Both the position numbers and the translations under genes were made by a program. The notes under the pieces were generated by a model, which had not been told where the DNA came from, did not search any database, and worked only from the letters and a program-made list of their open reading frames with translations. A DNA stretch of 32,519 bases from positions 1-32,519 of the forward strand of contig JAVEEC010000113.1 in NCBI GenBank assembly GCA_030840645.1. Direction: 5' to 3'. Below, piece by piece: positions 1-6,531 of this stretch; within the stretch, counting starts at the first letter, position 1, and each line of letters starts with the position of its first letter. Origin of the DNA: Frankiaceae bacterium (GTDB lineage Bacteria > Actinomycetota > Actinomycetes > BP-191).

Positions 1-36
1 CTCAGCCGCCGCGAGCATCACCAGCCGGGTCTCCAT
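1..36 (-). CDS. possible 5' end of a leftward gene (transposase-like start), cut by the window edge
   Basis: An ATG on the minus strand at 36-34 opens a frame that reads METRLVMLAAAE and runs off the left edge. This short stretch resembles how some actinobacterial IS481/IS3-type transposases begin, and the 13-bp direct repeat just outside (77-114) would suit an insertion-sequence end. Twelve residues are too few to prove either. There is no clear ribosome binding site. Confidence 0.22.
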   Translation of the reverse strand, partial: METRLVMLAAAE

Positions 37-76
37 CGGAACCACGCGAACCGTCACCACCGCAGCGTGCCGGTGC

Positions 77-114
77 TGTCACGGATGTCCCGCTACAAGC
101 CTGTCACCGATGTC
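77..114. repeat. 13-bp imperfect direct repeat, possible insertion-sequence end
   Basis: The sequence TGTCACGGATGTC at 77-89 recurs as TGTCACCGATGTC at 102-114, 12 of 13 matching and 25 bp apart. The position, just upstream of a truncated leftward open frame, and the TGT start fit an IS end. That link is inference. Confidence 0.4.
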
Positions 115-237
115 ACGCGACTCAAGAGGGGCGCGAAGCGGTTCCGACCTTGTCCCACGACCGAGTCCCCCGCGAGGCAAAGCCGCAGGTCAGCGGGGGT
201 GCGGTGGAGGCCTCAAGATCTTTTGGGGGTGACTCGT

Positions 238-275
238 AGGGTGACTCGAACCTCGGTAAACCTGCGGGTCACCCT
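238..275. repeat. 8-bp inverted repeat (AGGGTGAC / GTCACCCT)
   Basis: The arms AGGGTGAC (238-245) and GTCACCCT (268-275) are perfectly complementary around a 22-nt loop. GGGTGACTCG also occurs as a direct repeat just before it (227-236 and again at 239-248). It may be a protein-binding site or part of a folded RNA. Confidence 0.45.
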
Positions 276-343
276 TAAGTCGACATTTCAGAGTTCGCGC
301 CGGCCGTTTCGAGACCGGCTGGGCGCCGCGGGCCGCGCGCTCG

Positions 344-367
344 GCGGGCAGGCCTCGGCCTGCCCGC
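344..367. terminator. perfect 11-bp hairpin, terminator-like
   Basis: GCGGGCAGGCC, a TC spacer and GGCCTGCCCGC form a perfect 11-bp stem with a 2-nt centre. There is no U-tract. In high-GC actinobacteria such stems often act as terminators or insulators, so it could end transcription entering from the left. It could equally be part of a palindromic repeat element together with the structure at 402-452. Confidence 0.4.
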
Positions 368-401
368 TTCACCTGACCGGAGGGGCCGCAGGGGCCCGCG
401 G

Positions 402-452
402 GTCAAGACCCGGCCGAAGGCCGGCCGCGTAGCGGCGCGCAGCGGTCTTGAC
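402..452. repeat. branched palindromic element (outer 9-bp stem, two inner hairpins)
   Basis: An outer stem GTCAAGACC (402-410) / GGTCTTGAC (444-452) is perfect. Inside it lies a GAA-capped hairpin made of CCGGCC/GGCCGG arms at about 410-425, and a second hairpin CCGC-GTA-GCGG at 426-436. The result is a compact three-way junction or cruciform on either strand. It looks like a member of a dispersed palindromic repeat family or a small structured RNA. Only one copy is present in this window. Confidence 0.5.
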
Positions 453-525
453 GCGTGGGGGGCGGCCCCGCACCCTGCGCGGCCCGCGGCGCTCGACCCC
501 TGACGCGTCCGCATGCGGAGCGCTG

Positions 526-556
526 TTCGACCTCGGCACGCCTCTTGCTACACGAT
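526..556 (+). promoter_or_regulatory. possible promoter for the reverse transcriptase operon
   Basis: TTCGAC at 526-531 and TACACGAT at 549-556 are 17 bp apart, roughly in the place of -35 and -10 boxes, ending 23 bp before the ATG at 580. The -10 match is imperfect. Confidence 0.3.
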
Positions 557-579
557 GCTCTCGGTACCGGAGGTGATCG

Positions 580-2145
580 ATGCGGAAACTATCGGCAGCG
601 GGAATAAAGAAGCTCAAGCTTGCGACGGCCATCGCTGAAGAAGCGGCCGCGGTTCGTAACCTCGTCCCGCGAGAGCCGGGTTGGGACCGACTCGCTGACC
701 GAGCGGACGAGCTCTCTCATTACATCGGCAACCGGCTGAAGGCTGGCTACACGGCAGCACCGGCGAGAGAGGTCTCCGCACGCAAGCCCGGTCACGGCAT
801 TCGCCCCGTCCCGTACCTAGGCGTCATCGAGCGCACCGTGTATCGGGCGCTCGTCGCAGCGCTGCTCAAGAGCCAGCCCCCGCTCGATCGATCCCCCGAG
901 GCCTACCTCACATTCGTCGGGGCGCCAATTCGATACGCCGCCGAGTTCAAGCCAAACACCGGCACACAGCCGTACCAGGGTCTATTTAATTTCCTCGAAT
1001 CCCCCATCGAGTATATTGTTAAGTCGGACATTACGTCCTTTTACCAGTTCGTCGATCATGCCATCCTTGCAGAGGAGTTGTTGGTCATCGGTGGCGACTT
1101 CGAACTGATCGAGTTGCTGCTTGATCTGCTAGAGGAGACGCAGGGGCGGACCTACGGGTTGCCGCAGTTGTTCGACGCTTCGGACGCCCTGTCAGAGTTG
1201 TACATCGACCGCGTTGAGCGAGACCTGGTACGCGGGGGCTTAGCCGTCTGGCGGTTCAACGATGACTTTCGAATTGCCTGTGTGGATTACAGCGCTGCGC
1301 TCGCTGCTATCGAGCGCCTAGATACGGCTGCCAGAGCTTGCGGGCTCGTCGTTAGCGAACATAAGACCTTCACGGTTGGGTTCGTAAAATATCTCATCGC
1401 GACGCTTGGGCAACAAGTCATGGAGGACGGTCCGACTATTTCGCCCGACGAAGTCGAAGACATCCTGGGCGACTACTCTGACGAGTTCGGAGAGGACGAC
1501 GCTGACGAGGCAATGTCGGTAATCGAGCGAGCCAAAGCCGAAGATGTCGGAGAAACAGACATCGACTTACGAAACGTGCGCCAAGACGACATCAGACTGA
1601 TCCGTCGCGCGATCAACGGACTAGCACAAGCAGATGATGTGCGCGGACTCGAAGATATGTTTCGACTCGTTGTATTCGTGCCCTCTCTTACGCCCACGGT
1701 CATGCGCTACATCACCACCGTCGCGCCGGTCGCGGAAGAGGGAACGCTAGAACCACTCCTTCATGGGCTGAGTCAACACGCATCTCTCAATGATTGGCAG
1801 CGTCTATGGCTTGTCGATACCGCCGGAGCGCTGGGCTTGCTAGAGGGCGAGTTACCTCTCGCGGCTGAGATGAGGGGATGGGTGCAAGCCGTGCGCTCCT
1901 CCACTCGTGTCGATGTACTGCGCGCTGCGGCCACGTGGGCGCTCGCCGCTGCCGGTCTTCTCGATGTCTCAGAAATATTGGCGGATGCCGACGATGCATC
2001 GTCGGCGCTCCTAACAATTTACGCGCGGGCTCTGCTCGATGCACGTGGCCGACTATCGGGCGATGCTCTGGCCCAAGCGGATGTGATGCTAGATGCGTTC
2101 GGCAAGAGTTCGATTGTGCACGCAACATTGTGCAGTCGGACATGA
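580..2145 (+). CDS. defence-type reverse transcriptase (UG/Abi-like) with C-terminal helical repeats
   Basis: A 521-residue polymerase of the bacterial reverse transcriptase superfamily. The palm motifs are visible: motif A VKSDITSFYQF with D150, motif B YGLPQ near 192-196 followed by SDALSELY, and motif C WRFNDDFRI with the catalytic pair D228-D229 (FNDD in place of YxDD). HKTF near 261 follows in the position expected of motif D. There is no maturase or endonuclease domain, so this is not a group II intron protein. Residues about 285-330 are acidic and probably a linker. Residues about 331-510 are Ala/Leu-rich helices like the alpha-repeat domain of the Abi and 'unknown group' enzymes. The start has GGAGG six bases upstream (569-573). 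The stop shares an ATGA with the HEPN gene. Codon use is lower in GC than in the chromosomal genes, suggesting transfer. The role in phage defence is inferred from family and context. Confidence 0.85.
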   Translation: MRKLSAAGIKKLKLATAIAEEAAAVRNLVPREPGWDRLADRADELSHYIGNRLKAGYTAAPAREVSARKPGHGIRPVPYLGVIERTVYRALVAALLKSQPPLDRSPEAYLTFVGAPIRYAAEFKPNTGTQPYQGLFNFLESPIEYIVKSDITSFYQFVDHAILAEELLVIGGDFELIELLLDLLEETQGRTYGLPQLFDASDALSELYIDRVERDLVRGGLAVWRFNDDFRIACVDYSAALAAIERLDTAARACGLVVSEHKTFTVGFVKYLIATLGQQVMEDGPTISPDEVEDILGDYSDEFGEDDADEAMSVIERAKAEDVGETDIDLRNVRQDDIRLIRRAINGLAQADDVRGLEDMFRLVVFVPSLTPTVMRYITTVAPVAEEGTLEPLLHGLSQHASLNDWQRLWLVDTAGALGLLEGELPLAAEMRGWVQAVRSSTRVDVLRAAATWALAAAGLLDVSEILADADDASSALLTIYARALLDARGRLSGDALAQADVMLDAFGKSSIVHATLCSRT

Positions 2146-2747
2146 CGTTGCCCTCGGTACGTACCGTTCCGTTTGCTGTTACCGAAGAAGCTCTCAAGCT
2201 TCTCCACCTGACGTATGCAGATTTCGCCAAGCTTCCGCTGCCGACCACGCGCGGCCGTGTTCGGGCGGCGCCGAACGCAGTATTGGGGCCATACGACTTC
2301 GAACAAGTTCGGGCGCAGAGCGCTTACTTGCGTATCGTTTCCATCGTAGAGGCGTTCACAGACTCGACATGTGCAGATCTGTTCGCGGTCAAAACTCGCG
2401 GTCTTGAGAATTTCGTCGCGCTGCTAGCGGAAGCTGCACTCGACAAGGCTACGGCTACGTGGGAGGAGCGCAAGAACGCGATGCTCCGCTACCACAACGT
2501 GTCGTTAGGCACGTGCACCAGATTCTCGGACGTGATGGCAGCAGTTGCGGCCCGCAATGCGATTGCACACGGGCTCGGTGGACTGACGCGACGGCAGCGA
2601 TCGCGAAAGGATCGCGATAAGATTATGTCAGTCGGTATTGCTCTGCGGGATCGCCACCTCAACATCGACACAGCGGCTCTGGATAGATGCGTCCAATTCT
2701 GCTCAGCCTTCGTGCATGATGTCGATACGAAGATTCCGCGAACGTAG
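2142..2747 (+). CDS. HEPN-domain protein coupled to the reverse transcriptase
   Basis: A 201-residue, mostly helical protein. Its key feature is ARNAIAHGLGG: R138 and H143 give the R-x4-H signature of HEPN ribonucleases, in the style of the RiboL-PSP-HEPN group, and a run of basic residues (TRRQRSRKDRDK) follows. The ATG at 2142 overlaps the reverse transcriptase stop (ATGA), so the two are translationally coupled and probably made in fixed proportion. The open frame extends upstream but that part is the shadow of the reverse transcriptase. The lactococcal AbiA protein is, from memory, an RT-like domain, a helical repeat domain and a C-terminal HEPN domain in one chain, and this pair looks like the same parts split in two. 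The likely role is an RNase effector that stops growth of infected cells. The activity is inferred from the motif. Confidence 0.72.
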   Translation: MTLPSVRTVPFAVTEEALKLLHLTYADFAKLPLPTTRGRVRAAPNAVLGPYDFEQVRAQSAYLRIVSIVEAFTDSTCADLFAVKTRGLENFVALLAEAALDKATATWEERKNAMLRYHNVSLGTCTRFSDVMAAVAARNAIAHGLGGLTRRQRSRKDRDKIMSVGIALRDRHLNIDTAALDRCVQFCSAFVHDVDTKIPRT

Positions 2748-2755
2748 GGGCGGGG

Positions 2756-3904
2756 TCATCTCCCGAAAATCGTTGCGGCCACGACCTCGGCGGCTTCGCG
2801 CTGAAGCGTCGGAGTGACGTGGCTGTAGATGTCGAGCGTGATCGCGATCGTGCTGTGACCGAGGCGCTCGCTCACCACCTTCGGGTGGATGCCGGCCTGT
2901 AGCGCGAGCGTTGCCCAGGTGTGCCGCAGGTCGTGTAGACGGATGCGCGGCAGGCCCAGGCGCTTGATGCGGCGGTCGAACTCGCGACTGAAGTCGTTGG
3001 GGTCGAACGGCCGGCCGTCCGCGCGCGTGAACACGAAGCCCTGGTCGTTGTACGCCGGGCCGAGCGCCACCTTGTCCTCAGCCTGGCGACGTCGCCACGA
3101 ACGCAGGGCGGCCACGGTCGTGGCGTCCAGCGCGACGACGCGGCGCGAGCGCTGCGTCTTGGGCTCGCTGAACGCGACGTCCATGTCCACGGCGACCAAC
3201 GTCCGACGCACGGCGAGCTGCGCCGTCTCCAAGTCCACGTCGTCCCACGACAGCCCGAGCACTTCGCCGCGGCGCATGCCGGTGCTCGCCAGGAGGAGCC
3301 AAGCCGGGTGCTTGCGGTCGCCCTCGCACGCCGCGAGGAACGATCGCAACGTCTCGGCCGACCAGGTACGGATCATCGGACGCGCGACCGTTCCCTCCTT
3401 CGGCGGGTCCGCGGCCTCCGTGACGTTGCGGGTCAGCAACTGCCAGCGCATCGCGTCGCGGAGCGCGCGATGCAGTACGGCGTGGACGTAGCGCACGGTC
3501 CGGACGGAGAGGCCGCCTTCGCCCGACGCGCGGCCGTCGCGCAGCAGCGCGGCATAGAACTCGTTGAGCATCATCGGGTCGAGCGCCTGGAGCTTCACCG
3601 CGCCGAGCCGCGGAACGATGTGCAGCCTCACGATCCGCGCGTAACTCGCGTGGGTGCTCGCGCGGATGGTCGTCTTGATCGACGGCAGCCACCGATGCAC
3701 GAGGTAGTCGCCGAGGCAGAGGGACGACGGCGAGACGTAGTTGCCGCTGTCCATCGTGGTGAGGACCGCGCGCAACGCCGTCTCTGCCTCGCGCCGCGAC
3801 GCGAAGCCGCCCTTGGACCGCTGCCGCCACCGCCCGGTGCCAGGGTTGAGCTCGCGGTAGTAGTACTCCCAGCCGGCCCCTCGCCGGCGCACTGAGCCGT
3901 TCAT
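2756..3904 (-). CDS. tyrosine-family site-specific integrase
   Basis: A 382-residue phage/element-type integrase. The N-terminal part (about 1-60) is an arm-binding, AP2-like domain rich in aromatic and basic residues. Residues about 64-165 form the SAM-like core-binding domain and about 175-380 the catalytic domain. The catalytic set is complete: R211 (TGMRRGE), K249, H324 and R327 (HDLRH), H350 (LGHS) and Y360 (DIYSH). It reads leftward toward the HEPN gene, ending 9 bp from that gene's stop, and its start faces a repeat-rich attachment-like region at 3926-4248. It has no good ribosome binding site. An 111-bp copy of its 3' end lies at 6281-6391. It probably integrates and excises the island carrying the RT-HEPN and OLD genes. 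Confidence 0.93.
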   Translation of the reverse strand: MNGSVRRRGAGWEYYYRELNPGTGRWRQRSKGGFASRREAETALRAVLTTMDSGNYVSPSSLCLGDYLVHRWLPSIKTTIRASTHASYARIVRLHIVPRLGAVKLQALDPMMLNEFYAALLRDGRASGEGGLSVRTVRYVHAVLHRALRDAMRWQLLTRNVTEAADPPKEGTVARPMIRTWSAETLRSFLAACEGDRKHPAWLLLASTGMRRGEVLGLSWDDVDLETAQLAVRRTLVAVDMDVAFSEPKTQRSRRVVALDATTVAALRSWRRRQAEDKVALGPAYNDQGFVFTRADGRPFDPNDFSREFDRRIKRLGLPRIRLHDLRHTWATLALQAGIHPKVVSERLGHSTIAITLDIYSHVTPTLQREAAEVVAATIFGR

Positions 3905-3925
3905 GTCAGCGACCGTCCGCCGCCA

Positions 3926-3989
3926 ACTTCACCGGAACCTCACGAGAACCTCACGGCGGCCGTGAAGTTTCGTGAGGTTCCGGTGAGGT
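3926..3989. promoter_or_regulatory. 20-bp inverted repeat upstream of the integrase, likely operator or recombination-protein site
   Basis: The arm at 3926-3945 (ACTTCACCGGAACCTCACGA) is the reverse complement of 3970-3989 with one mismatch. Within it the 9-mer GTGAGGTTC occurs four times, two per strand: 3936-3944, 3947-3955, 3972-3980 and 3983-3991. It lies 22 bp upstream of the integrase start, where an integrase promoter and an integrase or excisionase binding site would be expected. There is no excisionase gene in sight. Confidence 0.6.
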
Positions 3990-3998
3990 TCGATCGGC

Positions 3999-4248
3999 TG
4001 CCAGCAGATTGCCAGCAAACGGTCCGTCAGAGGGCCGCAAAGGGCATCATCAGCCGACAGAGCGGAACAGCAAAACCGCAGGTCAGAGGCCATCTAGTGC
4101 GCTCCCGTGCGGTGGTGTACGGTCTATTTGAACCTGTTCAAATCCCACCTCCACCGCCAACGCTTCTGGCCATAGCCGCAGGTCAGAGGCCATGTCCAGG
4201 ATGCCACGTAGGGTGCCCTGACCCTTCGTTGCCAGCAGATTGCCAGCA
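3999..4248. repeat. paired 19-bp arm-type direct repeats of a likely attachment site
   Basis: TGCCAGCAGATTGCCAGCA occurs identically at 3999-4017 and 4230-4248, 231 bp apart. Each copy contains two TGCCAGCA units. Between them a second direct repeat, CCGCAGGTCAGAGGCCAT, occurs at 4076-4093 and 4176-4193, exactly 100 bp apart. Paired arm sites flanking a core are how tyrosine-recombinase attachment sites are built, and the integrase gene is adjacent. Confidence 0.6.
4126..4165. other. candidate att core: palindrome joined to tRNA 3'-end-like sequence
   Basis: ATTTGAAC-CT-GTTCAAAT (4126-4143) is a perfect 8-bp palindrome with a 2-bp centre. From 4136 the sequence reads like the T-loop, T-stem, acceptor strand and CCA of a tRNA gene, ending CTCCACCGCCA. 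The 5' part does not pair as a tRNA T-stem, so this is a 3' fragment, not a tRNA gene. Integrases of this kind commonly use tRNA 3' ends as target. It lies centrally between the two arm-type repeats. Which tRNA is matched cannot be settled here; neither tRNA gene in this window fits. Confidence 0.5.
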
Positions 4249-4300
4249 TGAGGTTGGCGAGCTCACGTCACCGCGCGCTCTCGGCAGGCGGCGCGACCGA

Positions 4301-4313
4301 TACAGTTGGCAAG
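4301..4313 (+). promoter_or_regulatory. possible -10 box for a leaderless OLD transcript
   Basis: TACAGT at 4301-4306 lies seven bases before the GTG at 4314. No ribosome binding site precedes that GTG. This spacing is typical of actinobacterial leaderless mRNAs that begin at the start codon. No convincing -35 box is seen. Confidence 0.35.
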
Positions 4314-6263
4314 GTGCGACTAATTTCGTTCACGATCGAGGGGTATCGCCGGTTCGTGGAGCGGACGTCGGTGAAGCTCTACGGAGACCTGGTTGCGCTC
4401 GTGGGCCCGAACGAGGCCGGCAAGAGCACGGTCCTGCGTGCGCTTAGCCGCCTACGCGACGACGACCCGTTCGACGCGAGCGACAAGCCTCGGCGGACAA
4501 AGTCTGAGCCGCGGCTGGAATGGCAGTTTCAACTCGAATCCGAGGACAAGCAACTTCTCGACTCAATTCCCGATACTGGCAGCATAGAGCGCGTTCGCAT
4601 AGTCAAACATAGCGACGGTACTCGGAAGTGGACTTTCGAACCACACTCGCCCCGTCGCGATCGTCGATCCCGCGCGACTGCCGCAGAGGCATTGCGGAAG
4701 TATGTCCAGGCCGTCGCGGGCGTGCCCGAAGAGTTCCGAGTGCTCGCCGGCCACGAGGGCGAGTCAACGAGTGTAATAGAATATTTAGACGCGGACATCA
4801 ATAACTACTCCGAGGCTCACCTGAGCGAGTTTCGCGGCTTTGTCGAGGCTCTAAAACAGGTTGCGGAAGGCGCGGGCCACGAATCCGGGTTGCCTGCAAG
4901 GACTCTCAAATCGCTGGCGCGTGCAACTTCTGCGCGGGAGTCCGCCGTCAAGGCGCTGGCCGAGTTGATCCCGCTTGAGGGCGCCGCTTCGCCGTACAGG
5001 CTCACAGTCGAGGCGCTGCACAAACGGCTGCCGGACGTGATCATGTTCGATGAAGAAGCTCGCACTCTTCTTTCTCAGTACGACCTAGATGCTGCCGCTA
5101 GGAACACGCCGAGGGCGCTCGAACATCTTGCGACCCTCGGAGATTTGGATTTGGCGGAACTCTCTCGCGAGGCCACGGCCGGTGCCATAGCAGATGTGGC
5201 GACGCGTCGGAACGCCTGCAACCAACGGCTCAGAGATATATTTGCCGAGAGCTGGAACCAACAAGGAATTGCCGTTCAGATCGAGGTGCAGGGCGACGTC
5301 CTGCACGTCCAGGCCACGACTCCTGAGGATAATGGACTATCCGACATCGCCGAGCGAAGCGATGGTATGCGATGGTTCGCCGCACTCCTAGCCTACGCGC
5401 ATGGTTGGGCAACTCAGCCAATTCTGCTCATCGATGAGATCGAGGGCCACCTGCATTATGACGCGCAATCTGACTTAATAGCGGTGTTGTCGCGTCAAGA
5501 GTTTGCCTCGAAGGTGATTTTTACGACGCACTCCTTTGGATGTCTCCCCTATGACCTCGGCAACGGCGTTCGGGTAGTGCAGCCGGTCGATAGCGCAACC
5601 TCTCGGCTCGAGAATGGGTTTTGGAATCGTGGCGCCGGGTTCTCGCCCCTCCTCGTGAGCATGGGCGCGGCCGCGACCTCTTTCACTCCGACGCGGCACG
5701 CGATTATTGCGGAGGGCCCGTCAGACGCAATATTGTTGCCCACGCTACTTCGTCAGGCGTCGGGCGTGCCACGTCTCAAGTTTCAGGTAGCACCAGGGTT
5801 GTCGAGTGTTGCGGCGGCCGTGGTACCAGATCTCGACGCCGAGGCAGGGCGCGTTGGGTTCATCGTGGATGGCGACCAAGGCGGCCTCGCGATCCGCGAT
5901 AAGTTGGTGCATGCAGGTGTCGACAGCAATCGAATTGTCGTGCTCCTCGCGGCGGACTCTGCTCCCATTGAACTCGAGGACCTAGTCGCGAATGAGATCT
6001 ATGTTCAGTGTGTGAACGAAGAGCTCCAACTTTGGGTGGAGCAGCCGACGCCGTTCACCGTCAGCGACGTACCCGCCTCCTTCAGGACCGCTGCATTGAA
6101 ACAGTGGTGCCTCGGCCATGGGTACCATCCCCCAGACAAAGTTGCCGTCGCTCAAAGGGTAGTCGACCAAAGTTCACAGGTATCCATCGTGGCGCCAAAG
6201 CACGCGAAGGTCCTTCGGAAACTGCTCAAATCCTTTCATGTGATCTTGCGGCTGAGTGGCTGA
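4314..6263 (+). CDS. OLD-family ATPase with TOPRIM nuclease domain
   Basis: A 649-residue protein in the class of overcoming-lysogenization-defect (OLD) nucleases. The N-terminal ABC-type ATPase half has a Walker A motif GPNEAGKST at residues 31-39, a Walker B ILLIDEIEGHLH near 370 and an H-loop TTHS near 405. The C-terminal TOPRIM half starts near 460 with IIAEGPSD (the catalytic glutamate) and has VDGDQGG near 518 (the DxD pair). I chose the GTG at 4314 because the conserved strand VRLISFTIEGYRRF begins there and a -10-like TACAGT lies just upstream. The in-frame ATG at 4248 lies in an attachment-site repeat. OLD proteins act in phage defence, alone or with partners (GajA of Gabija is a relative); no UvrD-like partner gene is present. 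The fused ATPase-TOPRIM layout also recalls fused PARIS proteins. Codon use is AT-richer than the chromosome. Confidence 0.85.
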   Translation: MRLISFTIEGYRRFVERTSVKLYGDLVALVGPNEAGKSTVLRALSRLRDDDPFDASDKPRRTKSEPRLEWQFQLESEDKQLLDSIPDTGSIERVRIVKHSDGTRKWTFEPHSPRRDRRSRATAAEALRKYVQAVAGVPEEFRVLAGHEGESTSVIEYLDADINNYSEAHLSEFRGFVEALKQVAEGAGHESGLPARTLKSLARATSARESAVKALAELIPLEGAASPYRLTVEALHKRLPDVIMFDEEARTLLSQYDLDAAARNTPRALEHLATLGDLDLAELSREATAGAIADVATRRNACNQRLRDIFAESWNQQGIAVQIEVQGDVLHVQATTPEDNGLSDIAERSDGMRWFAALLAYAHGWATQPILLIDEIEGHLHYDAQSDLIAVLSRQEFASKVIFTTHSFGCLPYDLGNGVRVVQPVDSATSRLENGFWNRGAGFSPLLVSMGAAATSFTPTRHAIIAEGPSDAILLPTLLRQASGVPRLKFQVAPGLSSVAAAVVPDLDAEAGRVGFIVDGDQGGLAIRDKLVHAGVDSNRIVVLLAADSAPIELEDLVANEIYVQCVNEELQLWVEQPTPFTVSDVPASFRTAALKQWCLGHGYHPPDKVAVAQRVVDQSSQVSIVAPKHAKVLRKLLKSFHVILRLSG

Positions 6264-6280
6264 CATTTTGTGCCGCCGAT

Positions 6281-6391
6281 CCGAATGTGGTCGCGGCGAC
6301 TACGTCGGCTGCCTCGCGCTGAAGCGTCGGAGTGACGTGGCTGTAGATGTCGAGGGTGATCGCGATCGTGCTGTGGTCGAGGCGTTCGCTC
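6281..6391 (-). pseudogene. remnant of a second integrase 3' end
   Basis: These 111 bases align without gaps to 2763-2873, the last part of the intact integrase, with 13 mismatches by my count and an identical stretch of 41 bases. The frame is kept through the active-site tyrosine motif (ITLDIYSHVTPTLQREAA) but has lost the integrase stop at its 3' end and everything upstream of ERLDHS. The two copies are in the same orientation and bracket the attachment-like region and OLD gene. It marks either an older insertion by a related element or the recombination scar by which cargo was added. Confidence 0.85.
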
Positions 6392-6528
6392 GGCTATGAC
6401 AAGCCCCCACTCGTCGTGATCGCCGGGCTCGACAAGCCGTTCCGTACGACGCTCTCCGACGCGGACTACGCCCGCGTCGCGCGCTCCGCAACGAGTACCT
6501 GGACCGCAACCCACGCAGCGTCGTGTGA
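6392..6528 (+). pseudogene. frameshifted 3' fragment of an unidentified gene
   Basis: The plus strand reads GYDKPPLVVIAGLDKPF then RTTLSDADYARV, a frame slip near 6479, then RALRNEYLDRNPRSVV and a stop at 6526-6528. GC-rich third positions and natural-looking composition on both sides of the slip indicate a former gene. It starts directly at the edge of the integrase scar, so its 5' part was lost there. The composition suggests a small toxin-like protein C terminus, but I cannot assign a family. It ends three bases from the convergent XRE pseudogene. Confidence 0.5.
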
Positions 6529-6531
6529 CGC

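Larger units (their letters stand above)
115..579. other. gene-free, structure-rich region upstream of the reverse transcriptase
   Basis: I see no convincing gene here; the frames that cross it are low-complexity Arg/Pro/Ala strings without ribosome binding sites. It holds a stem with arms 238-245 and 268-275, a perfect hairpin at 344-367 and a branched structure at 402-452, each listed separately. The sequence AGCCGCAGGTCAG at 181-193 recurs at 4174-4186 beside the integrase, so this stretch may contain an end of the mobile element. Some defence reverse transcriptases use a structured non-coding RNA encoded upstream. Whether this region is transcribed cannot be seen. Confidence 0.5.

Noticed and set aside
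4136-4165. A tRNA gene
   Set aside because: Only a T-loop-to-CCA-like 3' segment is present; upstream bases do not form the T-stem, anticodon or D arms.
4071-4193. A CRISPR array, from the 18-bp repeat at 100-bp spacing
   Set aside because: There are only two copies, the spacing is too long and no cas genes are near. It fits recombination sites better.
3962-4447. A 161-codon frame upstream of and into the OLD gene
   Set aside because: It runs through the att-like repeats and is out of frame with the OLD motifs.
6392-6528. A working RelE/HigB-type toxin
   Set aside because: It is a frameshifted 3' fragment with no start and I cannot match it to a toxin family.
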